A stretch of 64,000 nucleotides of DNA from Roseateles oligotrophus (GCF_025717515.1 NZ_JAJIRN010000004.1:62001-126000), one strand, 5' to 3'; positions 18,922 through 27,404 are shown, counted from the stretch's first letter. Numbers and translations: made by a program. The notes: generated by a model not told the origin, from the letters alone.

Positions 18922-20199
18922 TCAATGACTGTGCGGCGGCGCACGCTTCAAGAGCAGCATGGTGATGTCGTCCTCCTGCTCGGCACCTTGGGCAAACGCC
19001 CGCACCTCCGCCAGAATCAGCGCCGACAAAGCTTCGGCCGACGCATCGCAATGCTGCGCCAGCAATTGCTCGACCCGCAAGCGGCCGAACTGCTCGCCGT
19101 TCGCGGCCTCGTACTCGTAAATGCCATCGGTCAGCAGACACAAGATATCGCCCGGCGCCAACTCGATCTGAACCGGCGGGCGCAAAGCCACAATCGGCAT
19201 CGCCCCCATCGGGAAACTGGTGGCCTTGTAGCTCACGCAAGCCTTGCTTGCCGCCTGGAAATGCAGGATCGGGCCCTGGCCGCCGCTCAAGAAGCGCAGG
19301 CCATGGCTGTCGGTATCCAAAAGGCCGATGAAGGCCGTCACAAAGCGGCTGTCCGCCAAGGTCGCGGCGAGCTGATCGTTGACCTTGCGAAAGGCCGTCT
19401 CCAAGTCCGCCCCCATGGAAAAAGCCATGCGTAACATCGCGTGCATCTGCGTCACCGACAAAGCCGGCGCAATGCCGTGGCCGGTCGCATCGCCCAGCAC
19501 CAGCAGCAGCCCCTGCTCGATGCGGGCAATGTCATAGGTATCTCCGCCGGTCAAGGAGGCCGGCAGAAATGTGCCATGCATGTCATAGCCGGCAATCTGG
19601 GGCATGGCCGCCGGCAGCGTCGAGAGTTGTACCGCGCGCGCCAATTCCAGCTCCTGACGCATGCGCTCGCCTTCCAGCATCGCCGCCGTCATGCGCACCC
19701 GACTCAAGGCCATCGCGCATTGGGCCGCCAGCGCCTCGGCCAGCGGCTCGTCCTCGGCCTCGAACACGCCGTCCATCCGGTTCAAGACCTGCATTACCCC
19801 GACCAATTGGCCGGCATGATCGATCAAGGGCAGCGTCAGGCTGCATCGCGTATGGAATCCGGAAACCCTATCGATCTCGGCATTGAAGCGTGGGTCGGCA
19901 TAACAGTCGGGCACATTGATCACGCAGCGATCCCGCGCGCAGGCCCCCACCAGACCCGCACCCACGGGCAAGCGCACCTGCGCCAAGTCCTTTGAAATTT
20001 CCAGCACCAGTTCCGCCGAGGCCCTGTCCAAGAGCCAGATCGAGCTGCGCTCGGCATGCAGCACCTGACGCGCGGCGGCCGTCACGGTCTGCAACATCGT
20101 CGGCAAATCAAACGGTGCCGCGAGCGCACGCGTCACCGCCAGCAGCGCCTGCATCTCCTCCTGGGTCAGGGGCTGGTGGCTGGAGGCTTGTGGGCTCAT
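18922..20199 (-). CDS. GAF-domain PP2C-type serine phosphatase (SpoIIE/RsbU-like)
   Basis: A 425-residue protein. Residues ~10-170 form a GAF sensor (VLHAERSSIWLLDRASAELV, GLVGACARDRCVINVPD, GVMQVLNRMDGVFEAED). A short helix (ERMRQELELARAVQLSTLP) leads into a SpoIIE-type PP2C phosphatase with metal ligands in GGDTYDI, GDATGHG, LLTDGIYE and EDDITMLLL. It would dephosphorylate the STAS protein encoded 86 nt downstream in response to a GAF ligand. The whole set (phosphatase, STAS, kinase) is a complete partner-switching module. Confidence 0.9.
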   Translation of the reverse strand: MSPQASSHQPLTQEEMQALLAVTRALAAPFDLPTMLQTVTAAARQVLHAERSSIWLLDRASAELVLEISKDLAQVRLPVGAGLVGACARDRCVINVPDCYADPRFNAEIDRVSGFHTRCSLTLPLIDHAGQLVGVMQVLNRMDGVFEAEDEPLAEALAAQCAMALSRVRMTAAMLEGERMRQELELARAVQLSTLPAAMPQIAGYDMHGTFLPASLTGGDTYDIARIEQGLLLVLGDATGHGIAPALSVTQMHAMLRMAFSMGADLETAFRKVNDQLAATLADSRFVTAFIGLLDTDSHGLRFLSGGQGPILHFQAASKACVSYKATSFPMGAMPIVALRPPVQIELAPGDILCLLTDGIYEYEAANGEQFGRLRVEQLLAQHCDASAEALSALILAEVRAFAQGAEQEDDITMLLLKRAPPHSH

Positions 20200-20214
20200 A
20201 GGGAAGCTAAGGTC

Positions 20215-20688
20215 TCAATGCAGATCAGGCGAGAACGCCTCTTGCAGCCGCCAGCCCTGCTGCCACAAGGCCTGCAGCGCCTGCTCCAGGACCGCATCGC
20301 GCAAGGCCTTCGGGCTCTGCCCAGGCCGGGCCAAGACAGGCGGGCTGAGCCACTGAGGCTGGACGTCGGTCGAAGGGGCAGCGCGCCACAAGGCCAGCCG
20401 CCAGGCTTGCTGTGTGCCGTAACCCTGGCTTTCATCGGCCAGCAAACCCAGCCAATCAGCGCTGCGCACGCCGTGAGCCGCTCGCACTATGCGGGCCGCC
20501 GAGGCTCGCCGAGGCATAGGCATCAGGGCCTCGCCCCAGGGGCTGATCAGATGGCGGGTGGCGCTTGCCGCCTGGGCGGGAATAGCCGCCTTGGCGGTTT
20601 GAGGCGGCACGGCCTGGCCGGCCCCTGCGGCCTTCGTCGATGCAGCGCGGCGGGTCAACCACCGATCAAAAGAAGCGAGACTTTGCAT
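20215..20688 (-). CDS. Hypothetical protein upstream of the PP2C phosphatase
   Basis: A 157-residue protein starting MQSLASFDRWLTRRAAS, Ala- and Trp-rich in its second half, ending FSPDLH. No recognised domain, signal peptide or membrane segment. GGAG lies about 12 nt before the ATG. It ends 15 nt before the phosphatase gene in the same direction, so it may be the first gene of the partner-switching operon and a candidate sensor or client. The opposite strand also has a long open frame, so coding is likely but not certain. Confidence 0.6.
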   Translation of the reverse strand: MQSLASFDRWLTRRAASTKAAGAGQAVPPQTAKAAIPAQAASATRHLISPWGEALMPMPRRASAARIVRAAHGVRSADWLGLLADESQGYGTQQAWRLALWRAAPSTDVQPQWLSPPVLARPGQSPKALRDAVLEQALQALWQQGWRLQEAFSPDLH

Positions 20689-20935
20689 GATGAAATAAAT
20701 AACTCCGAGTGCCCTGACACCGGCGTTTGCCGGCCCAGGGCATCTCGGAGCCGCAACGCTTTAGCCGTATTTGATAGCCCGCCCGCAAGTAGTTGGTAAA
20801 TCGGCGGTGACGCCGTTTGAGTGACGTCGAGACGGATTGTAAACGCGCTTGAGCCACGCCAAAAGCGGCAGGTGCACGGAAAATGATGGCATCGATTTGT
20901 GATCGCTTGCTCCGAACAATGCACAATTTGCCTCC

Positions 20936-21676
20936 TTGACCACAGCAGAGACCGAGCCCTTGAACGAGTGGATTTCACAGGCAAGCAGTATTTCCAGTGC
21001 CTGGGTGGCGGCCGTCTTGGCATCACCGCAGCAGACATTGGCTCATCTGGCGGCTGCAGTCGGCATCGGCATGGTGATGGCCGGCGCCTTGGCAAGAACC
21101 ATGACGCCGCTGCGCTGGCTGGCCGTCGGCAGCAATGTGGGGCTGATGATTTACGGTGCGCTGCGCCCTTCGCCGATCACGTTTTGCGTCGCCGCCGTGC
21201 TGCTGCCGGTGAACATCTACCGCGCCATCGAAGTGACCAAGCTGACGCGCCGGGTGCACCGCGCCGAGGCCGCCGCCGACCACGCCGGGCTCTGGCTCAA
21301 GCCCTATATGAAGGCCAAAAAACTCAAGGCCGGTCAGACGCTATTCAGCAAAGGTGACCCCGCCGAACATCTATTCCTGCTGGTCGAGGGGCAAATGGAG
21401 TTGGTGGAGTTGGGCAAGGTTTTGGAGCCCGGCCGCATCTTTGGCGAAATCGCGCTGTTCTCGCCGGATCGGATTCGCACGACCACCGTGCGCTGCGTGA
21501 CGGCCTGCACCGTGCTGCGGATTCATGACAGCACCGTCAGGCAGCTCTACTACCAAGACCCTGCCTTTGGCTTCCACCTGATCGATTTGCTCGCCAGGCG
21601 TTTGAGCGGCGATGTGCAGCGGGCGCAAGCCCAGTTGCGTGAGGCCAAGGGCGAGCTGGCGGGTCAAAAAAAATAG
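20936..21676 (+). CDS. Membrane-anchored cyclic-nucleotide-binding protein
   Basis: A 246-residue protein. The N-terminal ~100 residues hold two or three membrane segments (THLAAAVGIGMVMAGALA-like, WLAVGSNVGLMIYGAL, ITFCVAAVLLPVNIYRAI). The C-terminal half is a CNB domain: LKAGQTLFSKGDPAEHLFLLVEGQMELVE, GRIFGEIALFSPDRIRTTTVRC and a closing helix. There is no DNA-binding domain, so it is a sensor at the membrane rather than a transcription factor. The start is uncertain: the frame opens at TTG 20936 and has no internal ATG before the membrane region. It precedes the class III cyclase gene by 154 nt. Confidence 0.8.
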   Translation: MTTAETEPLNEWISQASSISSAWVAAVLASPQQTLAHLAAAVGIGMVMAGALARTMTPLRWLAVGSNVGLMIYGALRPSPITFCVAAVLLPVNIYRAIEVTKLTRRVHRAEAAADHAGLWLKPYMKAKKLKAGQTLFSKGDPAEHLFLLVEGQMELVELGKVLEPGRIFGEIALFSPDRIRTTTVRCVTACTVLRIHDSTVRQLYYQDPAFGFHLIDLLARRLSGDVQRAQAQLREAKGELAGQKK

Positions 21677-21830
21677 CAGGCCGAGAAGCCAGCTTTTTGG
21701 GCCCTGCCCACAATGTGGTGAGTTCGCACAGGGCCCCGCACAAGTTGGGTGACAAGGGCCACGCCGACTTTCTACAATGCGCCCTCGATGCCAGGGCGAT
21801 CGCTTTGCGCGCACAGGGTTCCCCTCCAAC

Positions 21831-24656
21831 ATGTCAGAAATACGCGCGCTGCTGTTGACCGACGTGGTCGACAGCACCAAGATGTCCGAGAAACTGGGCG
21901 ATCAGGCCATGGCCGAGGTCTGGATCCAACACGACCGCGTGGCGCGTGATCTGTTGCCGATCTGGCATGGCCGCGAGATCGACAAGACCGACGGCATGCT
22001 GCTGCTGTTCGAGCGAGCCGACGACGCCGTGCGTTATGCGTACGCCTACCATCAGGCCTTGGACACCCTGCCCGTGCCGCTCAAAGCGCGCGCCGGCCTG
22101 CATGTCGGCCCGGTGATCCTGCGGGAGAACAGCGCGGAAGATGTGCTGCGCGGCGCAAAGCCGCTCGAAGTCGAAGGCCTGGCCAAGCCCACTGCGGCGC
22201 GCATCATGTCGGTCGCCGGCGCCGGCCAGACCCTGCTCAGCGCCGAAGCGCGGGCCGCCTTGCCCGACTCCGAGCTGCTGGTCGAATCGCGTGGCCACTG
22301 GATGATGAAGGGCGTCTCCGAACCGCTCGAATTGTTTGAGGTGGCGGTCGATGCGACCCAGTTCTGCGCACTCACCGACGGCGAGAAGGTCTACCGAGTC
22401 ATCCGCAACGGCGAGCGTTGGTTGCCGGTCAAAGAAATTCCTAACAACCTGCCTCAGCAGCTCAGCAATTTTGTCGGCCGCGAGCAGGAGCTGCGCGACA
22501 TCAAAGACCTGCTCGGCAGCGCCCGCTTGGTCACGCTGCTGGGTATGGGCGGGCTGGGCAAGACCCGCTTGAGCCTGCAAGCCGCCGCCGAGCTGATGCA
22601 CCGCTTCCCCGATGGCGTCTGGTTTCTGGATCTGGCCCCGATCACCGATCCGGCGCTGGCCTTGAGTGAGGCGGCACAGGTTTTGGGGGTGCGAGAGGAG
22701 CCTGACTGCAGCTTGCTGCAGTCGGTCTGCGCCCATCTGAAGCACCTGCGCGTGCTGATGATTTTTGACAACTGCGAGCATCTGATCAAGCCGGCCGCCG
22801 CGCTCGCCCACGCCATCGTGCGGGCCGCGCCGCATGTGCGCCTAGCCGCCTCCAGCCGCGAGGCCTTGAACATCCCCGGCGAGCGCGCTTATCCCATCAT
22901 GCCGCTTAAGCTGCCGCCCGCCGGGGCGTCGCTGGCCACCTTGATGGCTTCGCCCGCCGTGCGGCTGTTTGTTGACCGCGCCCAGGCACACAAGGCCAGC
23001 TTCGAGCTGGACGAGGCGCAGGCACCCGCGGTGGCCGAACTGGTGGCGCGACTCGAAGGCATCCCGCTGGCCTTGGAGTTAGCCGCCGCGCGGGTGCGCG
23101 CGCTGTCGGTCGCGGAGATCAACCGCCGGCTCGATGACCGCTATAAATTGCTAACCGGGGGTTCACGCGTGCTGCAAGAGCGCCAGCAAACCTTGCGTGC
23201 GCTGGTCGATTGGTCATATGACATGCTGCCAGAGATCGAGCGCAGCCTGCTGCAACGCTTGGCTGTTTTCAGGGGCGGCTTCGACCTCGAAGCCTGCGAA
23301 GCGGTCTGTGGCAGTGAGCCGATGGCACCGGAAGATGTGCTCGATCTGCTGACCGCCTTGATTGAAAAGTCACTGGTGATGCGCATCGACGGCGCTGACG
23401 AGTCGCGCTACAAGATGCTGGAGACGATTCGCGACTATGCGCTGGAGAAGCTGATCGACTGCGGCGCGGCGGCGCAATTCGGTGCCGCCCATTGCATGTA
23501 TTTCTTCGAGCTCTCCAAGCAGGGGCGCAATGGCATGCGCGGGCCCAAGCAGGGCGAATGGCTCAACCGGCTGGAAGCCGAGCATGACAACTTGCGCGCC
23601 GCCCTCGGCCTGGCGATGGCCGACCAAGGCAGCGTCGACCCTGTCGTTGCGGTCAAACTGGCGGTGGCCCTGCAAGGCTTCTGGATTCTGCGCGGCCATG
23701 CCAGCGAGGGTCGCGCCGCGCTGCAAACAATGCTGCAATTGCCGGCCGTGCTGGCCTCGGACATGGTGCACGGCTTTGCACTTTATGTGGACGGCTGCCT
23801 GGCTTGGAGCCAGAGTGACCATGCCGCTGCGTTGGCCCACCTGGCCACCTGCCTTGAATTGCGCCGCAAGCTTGGCAAGCCCGAGGAGACCGCCGCCACC
23901 TTGTCAACCCTCGCTGTGGCCCGCCTCAGCTGTGGCGATGCCGATGGTGCCTACGAAGCGGCGCTGGAAAGTCTGGCCTTGTTCCGCGACTGCGCCTATC
24001 GGGTTGGCGAAACCACCGCCTTGCTGCAACTCGGCCAGATTGAAACCTATCTGGGCCATTGGCCGCAAGCCCAGGAGAATCTACAAAACGCCTTGAAGTT
24101 GGCGCGCCAGATCAAGCACCCCGAGACCGAGGCCGAGGCCGAACTGGCGCTGGCGCAACTCGGCTTCTATCAGGCCGATATGGCTTCGGCCGAGGCTGCG
24201 TTGGCGCGCTCGCTGAAGATTTGCCTGAGTGCCGGAGACCGGCGCGGCGCCGCCAATGCGCTGGGCTGGCAGGGCAAGCTCGACGTACTGGCGGATCGTT
24301 TGCCCTTGGCTCGCAGCCGCTTGGCCGAGGCGCTGGCCGCCTTCAACGCCTTTGATATGCGCGAACAATTGCTAGCCGGCCTTGAAGACCATGCAGCCCT
24401 GGCCTTGCGCTCGAACCAGGCAAGCCGGGCGATCGCGCTCGCAGCGGCCGCCGAGCAGTTGCGTCACAAGGCCGGCCTGCCTTTGCCCGAACATGCCAAG
24501 CTACTGTGGCAAGCGCTGCGGGAGCAATTGAGTGCGGCCTGCCAAGAGGAGCAAAGCTTCCAATCCGCCTGGCAAGCCGGTCAGGGCTGGGACACCGCCG
24601 AGGCTTTGCGTCAGGCGCTGGCCCTGTCCTTGACGGCGGGCCAGATTCACCACTGA
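21831..24656 (+). CDS. Class III adenylate/guanylate cyclase domain - NTPase - TPR signalling protein
   Basis: A 941-residue protein. Residues ~1-180 form a class III nucleotide cyclase domain: ALLLTDVVDSTKMSEKLGD (metal Asp) and DKTDGMLLLF (second metal Asp, with adenine-type Lys). The catalytic Asn of the usual VNxAAR is replaced (KPTAARIM), while the Arg remains, so activity may be altered. Residues ~215-500 are an NB-ARC/AfsR-like ATPase (FVGREQEL, Walker A GMGGLGKTR, LMIFDNCEHL). The rest is TPR-type helical repeats (~560-930). ATG at 21831 is chosen over an in-frame start 18 codons upstream. It follows the membrane CNB gene in the same direction, suggesting production and sensing of one cyclic nucleotide. 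Confidence 0.87.
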   Translation: MSEIRALLLTDVVDSTKMSEKLGDQAMAEVWIQHDRVARDLLPIWHGREIDKTDGMLLLFERADDAVRYAYAYHQALDTLPVPLKARAGLHVGPVILRENSAEDVLRGAKPLEVEGLAKPTAARIMSVAGAGQTLLSAEARAALPDSELLVESRGHWMMKGVSEPLELFEVAVDATQFCALTDGEKVYRVIRNGERWLPVKEIPNNLPQQLSNFVGREQELRDIKDLLGSARLVTLLGMGGLGKTRLSLQAAAELMHRFPDGVWFLDLAPITDPALALSEAAQVLGVREEPDCSLLQSVCAHLKHLRVLMIFDNCEHLIKPAAALAHAIVRAAPHVRLAASSREALNIPGERAYPIMPLKLPPAGASLATLMASPAVRLFVDRAQAHKASFELDEAQAPAVAELVARLEGIPLALELAAARVRALSVAEINRRLDDRYKLLTGGSRVLQERQQTLRALVDWSYDMLPEIERSLLQRLAVFRGGFDLEACEAVCGSEPMAPEDVLDLLTALIEKSLVMRIDGADESRYKMLETIRDYALEKLIDCGAAAQFGAAHCMYFFELSKQGRNGMRGPKQGEWLNRLEAEHDNLRAALGLAMADQGSVDPVVAVKLAVALQGFWILRGHASEGRAALQTMLQLPAVLASDMVHGFALYVDGCLAWSQSDHAAALAHLATCLELRRKLGKPEETAATLSTLAVARLSCGDADGAYEAALESLALFRDCAYRVGETTALLQLGQIETYLGHWPQAQENLQNALKLARQIKHPETEAEAELALAQLGFYQADMASAEAALARSLKICLSAGDRRGAANALGWQGKLDVLADRLPLARSRLAEALAAFNAFDMREQLLAGLEDHAALALRSNQASRAIALAAAAEQLRHKAGLPLPEHAKLLWQALREQLSAACQEEQSFQSAWQAGQGWDTAEALRQALALSLTAGQIHH

Positions 24657-24659
24657 TGA

Positions 24660-25397
24660 TCAGCGTAGCCTGGCGCGGCGTGTCAAGGCCAAGGCGCCAA
24701 AAGCGCCGAGCAACAAGGCCAGGCTGCCTGGCTCAGGAACCACACTAACTTGCTGCGTGGTAATGATCGGATCCCCATTGCCATCAACGCCGGTCACCGT
24801 GCGCAGCAAAGCTACCCCGTCGCCAAGACGGCTCACACCGACATCATTGTTATGGCGGATCAACATCGAGTAATTGTCGTAACTGGCGTCATAAATTTCG
24901 CCAGAGCCGCCCAAATTCACTTCCAGCTTCGCCAAGCCGGAAGCAAGATATCGGAAATTGAAATAGGGGCCAGGCTCAAGCGGGCCGAAGTCCAAACCGG
25001 CCTCAACATCGGTCTGAAAACCGATCAAATAGCCCAGGGCAAGGTCAATGTTCAAACTCAGAACATTCATATTGAAGGTCCGGGTTACCGCACTGCTCTC
25101 ATTGCCGGTGGTCAACAGGGTCAGGCTGACATTCGCGACGAGCGGACTCCCGGAGGTATCCACCAATTGAGTCCCTGTGCCCACAGGAGGAATCAGCGCG
25201 TCGGGCACATAAAAAGAGTAAGTGCCCCGGTACGACAAGGTGGGCAGCACAGACCCAAACTCAGGATCGAAATTGCCTGTCACCACACCCGCTTGCGCGC
25301 CGCCGCTCAAGCCCAGGCATGCGCCCAACAATAAACCGGCCAAGCGCTTGCTTACGCCCATGCCGCCCAAAACCTTATCGCCCAAAAAGCTGCTCAT
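24660..25397 (-). CDS. PEP-CTERM sorting domain protein
   Basis: A 245-residue exported protein with an N-terminal signal ending GGAQA and a C-terminal PEP-CTERM tripartite signal: VPEPGSLALL, a hydrophobic stretch and a basic tail RRARLR. Such proteins are processed by exosortase/EpsH and are tied to extracellular polysaccharide. The middle contains a beta-rich region with no recognised fold. Start: a TATG at 25397 is preceded by GGGGAAA; in-frame ATGs 8 codons upstream (25421) have no ribosome-binding site. It converges with the cyclase gene with a 3-nt gap. Confidence 0.88.
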   Translation of the reverse strand: MSSFLGDKVLGGMGVSKRLAGLLLGACLGLSGGAQAGVVTGNFDPEFGSVLPTLSYRGTYSFYVPDALIPPVGTGTQLVDTSGSPLVANVSLTLLTTGNESSAVTRTFNMNVLSLNIDLALGYLIGFQTDVEAGLDFGPLEPGPYFNFRYLASGLAKLEVNLGGSGEIYDASYDNYSMLIRHNNDVGVSRLGDGVALLRTVTGVDGNGDPIITTQQVSVVPEPGSLALLLGAFGALALTRRARLR

Positions 25398-25597
25398 AAA
25401 TTTCCCCAATTCCATTTCCATACTTTTTTAGAATCGCTGTGACCTGCAAGTGTCCTGCCCCTGCCCGCCAAGCTCACAAAATTGGCCGAAGCACAGCAGA
25501 TGAGAACCGCCAAGCAATTGATGATCTCCAAGTGCCGGCAGGTTAACGCCTCTCCCACGGTTTTACGAGTTCAGCCCCTATGGAAAATTCCCGTTTC

Positions 25598-25618
25598 ACC
25601 CCCCTCGAATAGGGGGTT
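25598..25618. promoter_or_regulatory. G/C-arm dyad upstream of the PEP-CTERM gene
   Basis: A run of C, a 7-nt spacer TCGAATA and a run of G form an inverted repeat (arms 5 bp, ACCCCCC / GGGGGTT). It sits ~180-200 nt upstream of the PEP-CTERM gene in a region (25398-25757, ~360 bp) with no gene. It could be an operator or enhancer-binding site. Nothing else was recognised in that gap. Confidence 0.35.
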
Positions 25619-25757
25619 ACTTGTCGGCACCAACAAGAAAACAAGGGATTACCCTGAAAAACCAACAAACTCCGAGGACCCAAGGTCCGAAACGAGAGGC
25701 GTCGGCCGGTTTGAATTCCGACTAAGGGCCGCGTTGTCAGACCCGCAGGCTCAAAGA

Positions 25758-26060
25758 TCAGACCGGCACCTTGCGATCCTCAAAGGCCTTGGCCCAATGC
25801 AGGATCTCCCAACTCTCGCGCAGGCCGCCGGTGTAGAACGGGTCTTGCTTCAACAAGGCTTCGGCGGCCTCCTTGCTCTCGACCTCGAGCACCCACAGTC
25901 CGCCCACCGGCGCTTGCTCGGGCTCGTGCCGCAAGGACCCTCCTACCAGCACGCGTTCGCGCTCTTGATCCAGCCATGCAATATGAGCAGCCATCAGGGT
26001 CTGGCGCAAGGCCAAGGAATTCGGCTTGTCGACAAAGCGAATCGCAAACAACATGAGCAA
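25758..26060 (-). CDS. YciI family protein
   Basis: A 100-residue ferredoxin-like-fold protein. MLFAIRFVDKPNSLALRQTLMAAHIAWLDQ and GGSLRHEPEQAPVGGLWVLEVESKEAAEALLKQDPFYTGGL match the YciI family, including the conserved DPF segment and a His in MAAHIAWL that resembles the active-site region. Known family members are small enzymes or dimeric binding domains. It is followed in the same direction by the PEP-CTERM gene after ~360 bp, so they are probably separate units. Confidence 0.88.
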   Translation of the reverse strand: MLMLFAIRFVDKPNSLALRQTLMAAHIAWLDQERERVLVGGSLRHEPEQAPVGGLWVLEVESKEAAEALLKQDPFYTGGLRESWEILHWAKAFEDRKVPV

Positions 26061-26125
26061 GATCTTTCGTTGAAAAAATGACTATCGATTGGGGACGTTG
26101 AATGTTGGCTGCGCTGCGCTTGGTT

Positions 26126-26767
26126 TCAGCGTTCGCCCACATAGGGGTTGCTGCGCCGCTCGACGCCAAAGCTGCTCTCCGGCCCATGGCCCGGAATGAA
26201 CACCGTGGCGTCGCCCATCGGCCATAGCCGCTGCTGGATGGATGCGATCAAAGTATCTTGGTCGCCACCAGGCAAGTCGGTGCGGCCTATGCTGCCGGCG
26301 AACAGCACGTCGCCCACAAAGGCACGCTCAATGGCGGGCGAATGAAACACCACATGGCCCGGCGTGTGGCCCGGGCAATGCCGCACATTGAGCGTCTGCC
26401 GGCCTATGCTGACCGTATCGCCATCGGCCAACCAGCGCGTCGGCGTGAAGCTCTCGGCCGGCGGAAAGCCGAACATCTGGCTTTGTTTGGCCAGGCCGTC
26501 GATCCAGAACTGATCACCCGGATGGGGGCCGATGATGGGCAGATGCTGCTCGCGCGCCAATTGCCCGGTACCACCGGCATGGTCGATATGGGCATGGGTC
26601 AGCCAGATGGCCTTGAGCGTCAAGCCCCTTTTCTGCGCCGCCTCCTTCAAGCGTGGCAGATCACCGCCGGGGTCTATCACCGCCGCGTCCATGGTTTCGT
26701 CGCACCAGACGAGTGAGCAGTTCTGCTGAAAGGCGGTGACGGGGATGGTCAGGTAACGAAGCGTCAT
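26126..26767 (-). CDS. MBL-fold metallo-hydrolase (glyoxalase II / YcbL-like)
   Basis: A 213-residue metallo-beta-lactamase-fold hydrolase. The zinc ligands are visible in THAHIDH, HCPGHTPGH, FVGDVLFAGSIGRTDLPGGD and IPGHGP. The length and spacing match the short glyoxalase II-like (YcbL type) proteins that hydrolyse thioesters such as S-lactoylglutathione. The integron-carrying element ends 7 nt upstream of its ATG, so its native leader now lies 3.5 kb away. Expression may depend on sequence in the element end. The YciI gene is downstream on the same strand. Confidence 0.92.
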   Translation of the reverse strand: MTLRYLTIPVTAFQQNCSLVWCDETMDAAVIDPGGDLPRLKEAAQKRGLTLKAIWLTHAHIDHAGGTGQLAREQHLPIIGPHPGDQFWIDGLAKQSQMFGFPPAESFTPTRWLADGDTVSIGRQTLNVRHCPGHTPGHVVFHSPAIERAFVGDVLFAGSIGRTDLPGGDQDTLIASIQQRLWPMGDATVFIPGHGPESSFGVERRSNPYVGER

Positions 26768-26769
26768 GG

Positions 26770-26774
26770 GGCGA
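26770..26774. repeat. Left target-site duplication GGCGA
   Basis: GGCGA directly precedes the left terminal repeat of the 26775-30274 element; the same five bases directly follow the right end (30275-30279). Chance of a 5-bp match at a fixed position is about 1 in 1000. Confidence 0.75.
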
Positions 26775-26800
26775 AGGAGTCGGATAACAAAGTTTCAAAA
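26775..26800 (+). repeat. Left terminal inverted repeat
   Basis: 26-bp repeat that matches the reverse complement of 30249-30274 at 25 of 26 positions (one difference at position 5). It contains the 15-bp repeat AACAAAGTTTCAAAA at 26786-26800. Confidence 0.8.
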
Positions 26801-26864
26801 TTGAAAACATAGTTTCAAAACTGCGTTTTCGGGATGCGACCCATAGCAAAACATAGTCTCAAAA
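26786..26864 (+). repeat. Left-end array of three transposase-site-like repeats
   Basis: Three copies of a 15-bp repeat in the same orientation: AACAAAGTTTCAAAA (26786-26800), AACATAGTTTCAAAA (26806-26820) and AACATAGTCTCAAAA (26850-26864). Starts are 20 and 44 nt apart. Multiple oriented sites at each end are typical of Tn7-like and Tn402-like elements. Confidence 0.75.
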
Positions 26865-26909
26865 CGCGTTGAACCAAAACAACTTTTGGGCGAGTAGGTG
26901 CATTGAGGT

Positions 26910-27176
26910 TCACGGCAAGGCGGGCAAGCCCAGCGCTTTGAAGAAGGCATAGTGTTTGTCCCGTGCATCCTTAGTGGCCTGCTCCAAGCTGACCGGCTCG
27001 GTATTGATTTCCTGCCAATCGACTTCAACCTCGCGAATTGCCATGCTGATGTAACGAGAGACTTCCGGGTTGAAGTTGTTCTTCTCGATCTCAGCCATGT
27101 CTAAGCGGCAGGAGTATCGCTCGATTCGGTCCGAGCCATGCTGGTAGGTGTCGGGTCGCGAATGTGCAGCGGTCAT
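26910..27176 (-). CDS. Small hypothetical protein in the cassette array
   Basis: An 88-residue hydrophilic open frame, MTAAHSRPDTYQ... ending GLPALP. It lies in the array direction (minus) after the attC-like site at 27247-27333, as expected for a cassette gene. No strong ribosome-binding site is seen before the ATG at 27176; MAEIEKNNF at 27098 is an alternative start. No known domain is recognised. Charged helical composition (EVSRYISMAIREVEVDWQEI) suggests a real small protein. No attC-like site was found after it before the element end, so it is the last cassette. Confidence 0.45.
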   Translation of the reverse strand: MTAAHSRPDTYQHGSDRIERYSCRLDMAEIEKNNFNPEVSRYISMAIREVEVDWQEINTEPVSLEQATKDARDKHYAFFKALGLPALP

Positions 27177-27246
27177 TCAGGTGAGGAGTTCACGAAGTCC
27201 TCGGTCAACATCAGCCGAATGGCCGCTGCTTGACCCGCCGAATGGG

Positions 27247-27333
27247 CGCTAACGACCCTATAGGAGTCGCTCGGTCCTTCATCGTCAGCGGCGGCAGCGT
27301 GCCCGAAGCTGTCATTTGATGCAGGCGTTAGGC
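27247..27333 (-). repeat. attC-like recombination site (site 1)
   Basis: On the minus strand it starts GCCTAACGCC and ends GTCGTTAGC-GC, i.e. the RYYYAAC / GTTRRRY pattern with one imperfect end. About 87 bp long. The stem is weaker than in the other sites. It lies between the DUF6429 gene and the next downstream small gene. Confidence 0.5.
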
Positions 27334-27404
27334 CGACAATGGGCAACGCAAAGCAGACACAACAGTAGCAAGACTGGCCTCCACAAAGCTGACATTGGGA
27401 TCAA

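Noticed and set aside
25482-26081. 199-residue plus-strand open frame across the YciI gene
   Set aside because: It overlaps the YciI gene on the other strand and shows no coding family signature.
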